A stretch of DNA of 64,000 nucleotides from MTP4 sp052056915 (GTDB taxonomy: Archaea; Halobacteriota; Methanosarcinia; Methanosarcinales; Methanosarcinaceae), in the NCBI RefSeq assembly GCF_052056915.1, contig NZ_CP195119.1, positions 1,488,001-1,552,000 of the forward strand, written 5' to 3'. A model generated the notes under the pieces. The model was not told the origin of the DNA, made no database searches, and saw only the letters and a program-made list of their open reading frames with translations. Shown piece after piece: positions 57,596 through 64,000 of the stretch; position 1 is the first letter of the stretch; each line of letters begins with the position of its first letter. The position numbers and the translations under genes are program-made.

Positions 57596-58753
57596 ATGAA
57601 CTCAAGAAAACTCATACTCTACTCCTCGGTCTTTGCGGTCCAGGGACTCTGCAATGCAGCGATTCCTGTCCTTCCGGAACTTGCAGGAGGGAGCACAAAC
57701 TCTGCCGCAGCCTCGAACCTGATCTATTCCGGGTATTTTCTGGGGGCATTTCTCACTCTTCTTCCCTTCGGGGTCCTTGCAGACAGGATAGGAAACCTGA
57801 AAGTTGCAGGACTCGGGATTCTGCTGACTGCCCTCTCGGGCCTTGCCATATTCCTATCTGGCAACCTCTGGGTCCTGGGGATTTCCAGGTTTGTGGAAGG
57901 CATGGGTTGCGGGGCATTTTTCCCGGCAGCCTTTTCCATGATAGCCGAATGGAAAGACAGCAAACGCAGCCTGGGAGAGTTCAATTTCCTGCTAAATGCC
58001 GGACTTGCAGCCGGGGTTCTTTTAGCGGGGCTGCTCGCAGGGCAGGGTATTAAGACCGCAATCGGAATCTTCACCCTGCTGGCGGGGCTTTCCACCGCCT
58101 TCCTTCTCACGGAAACCGGGGAACTTCTGACCTCCGGGGGAAATGCAATAAACCAATCCACCAGATTTCGAAAGGTCAGTCCTGCCAAAAGGAACCAGGG
58201 AATGTCCTTCTTTTCCGAACTTAGCCGCCAGCTGAAAAAAAGCTGCGAAGCGCTTTTCGGAAAGAGCTTCGGGAAAATCTGGAGCACTTCGGTCCTGCTC
58301 TACGGGACCACCGGACTGCTGACTGCAAATTTCCCGGAATACAGTGCGGACTTCCTGACAAAGCCGGAACTGGGGATTGCGATTTCTGCTTCATACCTGG
58401 CCGCAATGTTGAGTTCCCTGGCCGCAGGCAGAACTAAGGCAGGATATAAAACCATAATCAGGGTAGGGATAACCTTTGCAGTTACAGGGATCCTGCTTTC
58501 CGTAAAGTTACCCCTGCTGGCTTTTGCCTTGATAGGAGCAGGGGGGGGAGCCGCGGTGGTTGGCCTGGTCACGGCCGTCTCCCGGATCAGCTCCAGCGGC
58601 TTTGCAATGGGGCTTTTCAACACAGGAATCTATGCAGGGTTAGGCCTGGTCCCCGTGTTAGGGAGCCTCTTCCTGGGCCATTTCAGTTACGAAGAGGTTT
58701 TCCTTGGCAGTGCCCTGGCACTCCTCCTGATGCTTTTTGTGAAAATTGATTGA
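57596..58753 (+). CDS. MFS transporter, paralogue 2
   Basis: Tandem paralogue of the preceding gene, 385 residues. Shared features include NLIYSGYFLGAFLTLLPFG, GVLADRIGNLKV, FVEGMGCGAFFPAAFSM and the C-terminal GFAMGLFNTGIYAGLGL. About 12 membrane segments. The central loop is shorter and lacks the Asn-Thr-Gly repeat. The ATG at 57596 is 66 bp after paralogue 1, so the two are probably cotranscribed and could form a heteromeric or specialised pair. Confidence 0.87.
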   Translation: MNSRKLILYSSVFAVQGLCNAAIPVLPELAGGSTNSAAASNLIYSGYFLGAFLTLLPFGVLADRIGNLKVAGLGILLTALSGLAIFLSGNLWVLGISRFVEGMGCGAFFPAAFSMIAEWKDSKRSLGEFNFLLNAGLAAGVLLAGLLAGQGIKTAIGIFTLLAGLSTAFLLTETGELLTSGGNAINQSTRFRKVSPAKRNQGMSFFSELSRQLKKSCEALFGKSFGKIWSTSVLLYGTTGLLTANFPEYSADFLTKPELGIAISASYLAAMLSSLAAGRTKAGYKTIIRVGITFAVTGILLSVKLPLLAFALIGAGGGAAVVGLVTAVSRISSSGFAMGLFNTGIYAGLGLVPVLGSLFLGHFSYEEVFLGSALALLLMLFVKID

Positions 58754-58957
58754 CTTGCTTGAGTGAATATTGAGTCAATGAAAGCAGGAGCTCCGGGGCA
58801 AAAAATACCCGGAGGAAAAATAAGGAACTCAGGGAAAGAAGACAAGAAACCTACCCAGAAAAGAATGAGGAAGTTGCAAAAACTTCGCACAAGCTTTAAA
58901 AAGCCAAAAACCCCTATGCTATAGCAATACAGAATTTTTTGATATTTGGGTGATTGG

Positions 58958-59443
58958 TTGAAGATAAGATCCAGAGTTCAACTAAGAAAAAATGCGAAGA
59001 ACAAACTTGTAAAGGAACTTGTTTCCCTTTTCGGAGAAGGGATTTCCGGACTGGCCGACAGCAACTTCGAAAAGCTAATCACGGACGAATACACCCTCAT
59101 CCTGGTGGGAGGCAAACCTATGATTTTTGAAGTAGAAGGAAAGCTTTTCCCTACCGTCCGCGGAGCCCTTGAACTGGAGCTCAAACAACGTCTTGTTGTC
59201 GTGGATAAAGGGGCAGTCCGCTTTGTTTCGAAAGGTGCGGACATTATGAGCCCCGGAATCGTAGACGCAGACCCGGAAATAAAGGAAGGTGAACTTGTGA
59301 TCATCGTGGAAGAGACCCACGGAAAAGCCCTTGCAATAGGGAGAGCCCTTATGGACGGCTCCACGATGGCAGAGTCAGATTCCGGAAAAGCCATCAAGTC
59401 AATTACTTATGTTGGAGATAAACTCTGGAACCTGGAAGTCTGA
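58958..59443 (+). CDS. PUA-domain RNA-binding protein (MCT-1/Tma20-like)
   Basis: A protein of about 161 residues with a C-terminal PUA domain (about residues 78-155, GAVRFVSKGADIMSPGIVDADPEI) and an N-terminal pre-PUA domain. The layout matches archaeal homologues of MCT-1/Tma20, which bind ribosomal subunits or RNA. The TTG at 58958 (MKIRSRVQLRKN) is preferred over the TTG at 58946, since GGGTGAT sits just before it and family members begin with this basic helix. It lies 204 bp after the MFS pair. Confidence 0.85.
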   Translation: MKIRSRVQLRKNAKNKLVKELVSLFGEGISGLADSNFEKLITDEYTLILVGGKPMIFEVEGKLFPTVRGALELELKQRLVVVDKGAVRFVSKGADIMSPGIVDADPEIKEGELVIIVEETHGKALAIGRALMDGSTMAESDSGKAIKSITYVGDKLWNLEV

Positions 59444-59484
59444 AAAAGTCCCGGCCCCACAGCATACGGGGCTAAGGGCTCCAG

Positions 59485-59575
59485 AAAATGACCTGAAAAC
59501 AATCAGACCTGAAAACAACCGGACTTGAAACCGATCAGATCTGAAACCGATCAGATCTGAAAACAACCCGGAAAC
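59485..59575. repeat. Degenerate ~18-bp tandem repeat
   Basis: Four to five variants of ctgaaaacaatcagac and ctgaaaccgatcagat follow each other between the PUA gene and sepF. Confidence 0.75.
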
Positions 59576-59701
59576 CCCCCAAAAAAGGACATCTTATGTA
59601 AAGGAAATCAGGGCCTTTTTTAACAGCAAATTTAATTAGTTATAGATTTCAATATAGGAAAGTACTATCTAAATTAAAAAAAATAGAAAAGGCGTGCATA
59701 G

Positions 59702-60082
59702 ATGGCGAAACTCATAGACAAGATCCTTGGCGGCAACGTAAAAAGCGCGACCATTGCCGACGACTACACGGAAATTGACCTCAGCAAGTATGAGGAGGTC
59801 CTTGAGGACGAACCTGCGGAAACCTACATAAAAATTGCAGAAATAACGAACATCAACCAGGTAGCCGCACTGAAACAGGAAGTGTACAACGGGAACATCC
59901 TGATGATCGATATTTCGAACATCCGGAGTGACGAACTGCTGAGGGATAGGGTTTTAAAAGAGCTCAAAGATGTAGTGGTTGACGTCCACGGAGACATTGC
60001 AGGAGTTAAAGGAAGTACTGTGATCGTAACCCCCACGGGCGTAAAGATAGACAGATCCAAACTCATTGGTGGAAGATATTGA
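59702..60082 (+). CDS. sepF: Cell division protein SepF
   Basis: FtsZ membrane anchor of archaea. The 126-residue protein begins MAKLIDKILGGN, a short amphipathic membrane-binding helix. After a linker comes the SepF/DUF552 core (about residues 42-126, with IKIAEITNINQV and GNILMIDISNI). The length is typical of archaeal SepF. ftsZ lies 12 kb upstream in the same window. It overlaps the following ZPR1-like gene by 4 bp, so the two are translationally coupled. Confidence 0.93.
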   Translation: MAKLIDKILGGNVKSATIADDYTEIDLSKYEEVLEDEPAETYIKIAEITNINQVAALKQEVYNGNILMIDISNIRSDELLRDRVLKELKDVVVDVHGDIAGVKGSTVIVTPTGVKIDRSKLIGGRY

Positions 60083-60723
60083 ACAAAGATTTTTTTACAC
60101 AAGAAAGTTTTGAGACCCGGGTCTCCTGCCCACTCTGTCACAGTGAAATGGTGATGCACTGGCAGAGGGATAATATCCCATATTTCGGGGATGTCATGTA
60201 CATAAGTGCGAATTGCAAATGCAGTTTCCGCTTTGCAGACACCATGATCCTCACAAGCAAGGAGCCTATGCGTTATGAACTGACAGTTGAAAACTTGGAA
60301 GATCTGGACGCAAGGGTCATACGTTCGACCTCAGGTACCATCCGCATCCCGGAGATGGGGATCAATATCGAGCCCGGAGCGGTTTCGGACTCATACATAA
60401 CGAACATCGAAGGTGTACTGCAACGGGTCCGGGATGTCCTGGAAATGGCAGGTAGATGGGTAAAAGATGATGAAGAAAGGTTATCCCGCAGCCAGGAACT
60501 TCTCTGCATGCTCGATGAAGTGATCGAGGGTAAAAGAACGATTACGGTCATAGTCGAAGACCCCATGGGAAACAGTGCGATAATTTCAAAGAAAGTCAGG
60601 GAATACAAACTCACTAAGGAAGAAATTGAAAAGCTCAACACAGGTATGATCGTATTCGATGTTGATAAATCCGAACTGGAAATGGACGTATCGGACAATG
60701 TCCAGCCTCTCGGAGGAAACTAA
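60079..60723 (+). CDS. ZPR1-related zinc finger protein
   Basis: A 214-residue archaeal ZPR1-type protein. The N-terminal zinc finger has CPLCHSEM (about residue 14) and CKCSF (about residue 45). A beta-rich domain follows with RSTSGTIRIPEMGINIEPG. In eukaryotes ZPR1 acts with elongation factor 1A; the archaeal role is unclear. The start is TTG 60079, within the last codons of sepF. Confidence 0.88.
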   Translation: MNKDFFTQESFETRVSCPLCHSEMVMHWQRDNIPYFGDVMYISANCKCSFRFADTMILTSKEPMRYELTVENLEDLDARVIRSTSGTIRIPEMGINIEPGAVSDSYITNIEGVLQRVRDVLEMAGRWVKDDEERLSRSQELLCMLDEVIEGKRTITVIVEDPMGNSAIISKKVREYKLTKEEIEKLNTGMIVFDVDKSELEMDVSDNVQPLGGN

Positions 60724-61238
60724 TTCTTTTTTCCCGATTATTCAATAGTTCGGAAAGGGGCCCGGGGACCAGAAAGCCCGCATAGTTTTCACACAGTGCT
60801 CACGCAGTACTAATATATTGCCAGTATCGTACCCTTATGGCTCCAGAATCTACCCAAATAGTTGTTAACTTTTATCCCTGTATACCAGCTTTAATTTAAA
60901 AACAAAACACTACATTTGTCCCTATACTACGCACTTACACCCTTCACGGTCAAGTTTAAACTCCTTAAAATTACGGTTAGAACCCCACACAATTAATTTT
61001 ACATCCCCTTAAATTAACTTAAATCCCTTAAATTAACTTAAATCCCTTAAATTAACTTAAATCCCATAAATTAACTTAAATCCCTTAAATTAACTTCAAA
61101 ACCCCATTACAATTCAAACAGGAAAATCCCTGCACACCTTTCGAAATTACATTTGAATCCTTTAATATTACGTTTACACCCTTCATGATTTGAATCCATC
61201 ATAAGAATTAATTGATATTACGGTAATACGGTGAAGCT
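60724..61238. other. Spacer before proS
   Basis: AT-rich spacer without a gene, containing the 19-bp repeat array at 61006-61100 and other ttaaattac-like words nearby. Confidence 0.5.
61006..61100. repeat. Five 19-bp tandem repeats upstream of proS
   Basis: The unit cccttaaattaacttaaat occurs five times in succession; copies 4 and 5 carry small changes. It lies 140-230 bp before the proS start, possibly in its leader or promoter. Confidence 0.93.
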
Positions 61239-62681
61239 ATGGCAGAAAGTGAAAAAGAAGCAGCACTCCCTCCAAAAGAGGAATTTAGCGATTGGTACAA
61301 CGACCTCCTGTGGATGGCCGAGATCATGGACGTCCGCTACCCTGTAAAAGGGCTCTACGTCTGGTACCCCTTTGGTTTCGCAATTAGGAGGAGCACTTAC
61401 GGGATAATCCGGGAAATCCTTGACGAAAGCGGACACCAGGAAACCCTCTTTCCCCTACTGATCCCCGAAAACGAGTTCATGAAGGAAGCCGAGCATATCA
61501 AAGGCTTCGAAGATGAGGTTTACTGGGTGACTCACGGAGGAAAAGACCCCCTGGACGTCCCCCTGGCGCTTCGCCCCACCAGCGAGACTGCAATTTACCC
61601 CATGTACAGGATCTGGGTCAGGTCCCATGCGGACTTCCCCCTCAAGCTCTACCAGGTAGTAAACACCTTCCGCTATGAGACAAAGCACACCCGCCCCCTT
61701 ATCCGGCTCAGGGAGATTACCTCTTTCAAGGAAGCCCACACCGTGCACGCCACCTGGGAAGATGCCGAAGCCCAGGTAAAGGAAGCCGTGGAGCTTTACA
61801 CCGAGATGTACCGCAGGCTTGCGGTCCCTGTGCTCCGCTCGAGGCGCCCTGAATGGGACAAGTTCCCGGGAGCCGACTATACAGATGCCATTGACGCCAT
61901 GATGCCGGATGGAAAGACCCTCCAGATAGGGACCTGCCACCACCTCGGGGACAACTTCGCAAAGACCTTTGACATCACCTATGAGGACTCCGAGGGGGAA
62001 CAGCGCTACGCTCACCAGACCTGTTACGGGATTTCCGAGCGGTCCATTGCAGCGACCATCTCCATCCACGGAGATGACAAAGGCCTCGTCCTGCCCCCGG
62101 AGATCGCCCCTGTCCAGGCAGTGATCATCCCGATCATTTTCAAGAAAGGGGCAGAAGAAGTCCTTGCAGCCTGTAAAGACGTCCAGGCCCGGCTGAAGAG
62201 GGTTGGCGTCAGGGTAGAAATCGATTCAAGTGACCTTCGGCCCGGAGCAAAGTACTACAGGTGGGAAATGAAGGGAGTTCCCCTCCGCCTTGAAATCGGG
62301 CCCCGCGACCTGCAGAACAACGTGGCAGTTGCAGTCCGGAGAGACACGGGAGAAAAAGAGCAGATTCCCCTCCCGGAAATTGAAACAGGAGTACTTTCCA
62401 GGTTCGAAGCGATCCATACCAGCCTCTATGAAAAGGCGAAAGCAGAACTTGAAAACCGGATCTTTGCCTGTTCAGACCTCGAAGAAGTCAAGGAAAAACT
62501 CCCTGACGGCGTGCCTACGATCCACTGGTGTGGCAAGAAGGACTGCGGACTTGCTATGGAAGACCGTATCGGAGCCGGAATTCTCGGCATCCCCCTGGAC
62601 CAGGAAGGAACGGATGAAGGAAAATGCCCTATCTGCGGCGAAGAGACCAGAACCCGCGTGTATGTGGCAAGGACCTACTGA
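61239..62681 (+). CDS. proS: Prolyl-tRNA synthetase, archaeal/eukaryotic type
   Basis: Class II aminoacyl-tRNA synthetase charging tRNA-Pro. The 480 residues match the archaeal form without the bacterial editing insert. Class II motifs are visible: LRPTSETAIYPMYRIW and FRYETKHTRPLIRLRE (motif 2 region, about residues 110-155), and TISIHGDDKGLVLPPEI (motif 3 region). The C-terminal zinc domain uses HWCGKKDCG and CPICGEE and ends with the conserved Tyr. The ATG at 61239 is in a good context. Confidence 0.97.
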   Translation: MAESEKEAALPPKEEFSDWYNDLLWMAEIMDVRYPVKGLYVWYPFGFAIRRSTYGIIREILDESGHQETLFPLLIPENEFMKEAEHIKGFEDEVYWVTHGGKDPLDVPLALRPTSETAIYPMYRIWVRSHADFPLKLYQVVNTFRYETKHTRPLIRLREITSFKEAHTVHATWEDAEAQVKEAVELYTEMYRRLAVPVLRSRRPEWDKFPGADYTDAIDAMMPDGKTLQIGTCHHLGDNFAKTFDITYEDSEGEQRYAHQTCYGISERSIAATISIHGDDKGLVLPPEIAPVQAVIIPIIFKKGAEEVLAACKDVQARLKRVGVRVEIDSSDLRPGAKYYRWEMKGVPLRLEIGPRDLQNNVAVAVRRDTGEKEQIPLPEIETGVLSRFEAIHTSLYEKAKAELENRIFACSDLEEVKEKLPDGVPTIHWCGKKDCGLAMEDRIGAGILGIPLDQEGTDEGKCPICGEETRTRVYVARTY

Positions 62682-63315
62682 AAAAAAATTACTTCTACAG
62701 CCTGCCCAGGGAAAACCAGGGGCATGAGAAATATATTATTTGAACTGGAATTGAGGGTGTCCTCCGGGAGACATCCCTATTCACAGGAAAACTTCTTTTT
62801 TTTAAATGTTGGCATTTGCCCATAATCGGAAGAAATATAAAATTGCATATAATAAAAATAGTCATATGACCCGGTAAACTGTTCATTGGATATATAAACC
62901 GGGAGATTATTGCTTTATCGGCATCCAGCCGCCGGAATCTGCCAGTAGGCCAAAAACACTAAAAAAAACTAAAAAACTAAAAAACACTAAAAACACTGAC
63001 AAAAAGTATACACAATTGATCTTTATTAGGCGTTAAAAAGAGATTAGCCACATGAAGTCGTAATTAAACTAAAATAAAGTAAAGTTAACTTGAGCAAGAA
63101 CAAATTTTATTTTATTGTTGATTAAGATTAAATATTATTTAGTCGATAAATCCTTCATATATTTATCAGATATGTATTCGCACCTCAGGCACTAATTCAA
63201 AAATCACAGAAATCACACTATTAAACCACACTATTAGTGCGAAATACAGTACGAAACATCACATATTTATAGAAAATTTACCTGGAGTTAATTTTAATTA
63301 TAAAGGAGATATGAT
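62682..63315. other. Spacer between proS and cobT, no gene
   Basis: AT-rich, with a poly-A-rich low-complexity run (aaaacactaaaaa variants) at 62950-63000 and a terminator-like element near its start. No gene is seen. Confidence 0.5.
62754..62803 (+). terminator. Terminator-like hairpin after proS
   Basis: A 7-bp stem (gggtgtc 62755-62761 with gacatcc 62769-62775, one G-U pair) is followed by a T-tract at 62795-62803. Confidence 0.5.
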
Positions 63316-64000
63316 ATGGCCTGGATTGAACCGGAAATACCAGCGAAACCTAAAAACCCGTTGTTCTTATGCGTGCTTTCGAACACGAAGACCGCACACA
63401 TCCCGAAGCTCTCAGCCGCAGGAAAAACCGCCGAACTCACGGACTATACACCTGCTGGGGACGCGGAACTCATGGAAACCGGAAACATAATCAGTGTGCC
63501 CGTGCTGCCCATGACACCCCCCTATGACACCCCAACCCCTGCTATCATGACCCGCTCGGCGCTGAAGCTCACTGGGACTCCTTACCATTTTGTAAATTCA
63601 GGCCTTATCGTGACTCCGGGAGTTCCATGCATCGACCTGAAAGCAAAACCGGGAGAAGACATCAGGGAAGCTATTGCTGTAAGGGATGTGCAGGGAATCT
63701 ACGAACGCGCAAAGTTCCTTGCCAAGAGGCTCAGGGACCACACCGACCACGTAGTCATAGGGGAAAGTATTCCTGGCGGGACGACTACTGCCAAGGGGGT
63801 CTTGAGCGCACTTGGTTATGACGGGAATGTCAGCAGCAGTGCAGACGAAAACCCTCTGGAACTGAAAAATAGGGTAGTTGCCGAAGGGCTGGAAGCTTCA
63901 GGCCTGACCTTTGGAAGCCTGAAAGACGACCCCATGAAAGCCATCGCCTGTATGGGAGACCCCATGATGCCTGCAGTGGTCGGCCTTGCTGCAGGATTCC
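63316..64000 (+). CDS. cobT: CobT-like nicotinate phosphoribosyltransferase (UPF0284), N-terminal part
   Basis: Predicted nicotinate-nucleotide:base phosphoribosyltransferase that activates the lower ligand base for corrinoid synthesis. It begins MAWIEPEIPAKPKNPLFLCV at ATG 63316, with AAAGGAG at 63302-63308; an overlapping ATG at 63311 is out of frame. About 228 residues are visible, including GESIPGGTTTAKGVLSALGYDG (about residue 155) and CMGDPMMPAVVGLAAGF at the edge. The gene runs off the window. Corrinoid demand by the CODH/ACS complex fits its presence. Confidence 0.9.
   Translation, partial: MAWIEPEIPAKPKNPLFLCVLSNTKTAHIPKLSAAGKTAELTDYTPAGDAELMETGNIISVPVLPMTPPYDTPTPAIMTRSALKLTGTPYHFVNSGLIVTPGVPCIDLKAKPGEDIREAIAVRDVQGIYERAKFLAKRLRDHTDHVVIGESIPGGTTTAKGVLSALGYDGNVSSSADENPLELKNRVVAEGLEASGLTFGSLKDDPMKAIACMGDPMMPAVVGLAAGF

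Overview
The window comes from a Methanosarcina-type methanogenic archaeon. The evidence is two complete CODH/ACS (cdhABC-cooC-cdhDE) operons, methanogenesis marker protein 12, archaeal information-processing genes (TFE, FttA/aCPSF1, NMD3, prefoldin beta, proteasome beta), FtsZ plus SepF, two membrane pyrophosphatases, GC-rich genes set in long AT-rich spacers, and frequent TTG/GTG starts. The exact species cannot be named from sequence alone.

Layout. 1-4.8 kb (minus strand): branched-chain amino acid genes cimA/leuA-like, ilvB, ilvN and ilvC (cut by the window edge). 5-13.6 kb: M42 aminopeptidase, prefoldin beta, DHH phosphoesterase, phenylacetate-CoA ligase family enzyme with a double-ACT protein, a small conserved protein, methanogenesis marker 12, and an NYN-domain protein. 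14-15.1 kb: a small unknown gene overlapping a rhomboid protease. 15.1-16.7 kb: a long non-coding region ending in the promoter and about 370-nt leader of the first CODH/ACS operon (16731-24807). 24.8-29.4 kb: a scrambled spacer with one intact UPF0251-type HTH/zinc-ribbon gene, two decayed copies of it, a broken cdhA 5' fragment, and a duplicated leader of about 1 kb. 29413-37492: the second CODH/ACS operon. 37.5-37.9 kb: a poly-T terminator and a likely IS200/IS605-type right-end relic. 37.9-44.5 kb: NMD3, ATP-grasp protein, TFE, HD-domain protein, proteasome beta, FttA. 44.7-50 kb: HAD hydrolase, FtsZ, DHPS-related protein, an unknown gene. 50.3-55.3 kb: two divergently transcribed M-PPases, one with K+-dependent and one with K+-independent signature residues. 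56.3-58.8 kb: tandem MFS paralogues. 58.9-62.7 kb: PUA protein, SepF, ZPR1-like protein, ProRS. The right edge cuts a CobT/UPF0284 gene.

How it fits together. The CODH/ACS genes encode the five-subunit complex that cleaves acetyl-CoA in acetate-grown Methanosarcina and makes it during autotrophic carbon assimilation. The two operons are direct repeats about 12.7 kb apart and are mosaic: cdhA and cdhB differ clearly between copies, whereas cdhC, cooC, cdhD and cdhE are almost identical, up to a shared terminator hairpin. Their leaders are mostly unrelated. The spacer between them holds repeated, decaying regulator-leader-cdhA modules, which suggests repeated tandem duplication, deletion and gene conversion. 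This region is the most interesting part of the window.

A second theme is intergenic minisatellites: at least eight spacers carry tandem repeats of different sequence, many with 17-22-bp units. One is a six-copy 22-bp array lying between a TATA box and ilvB.
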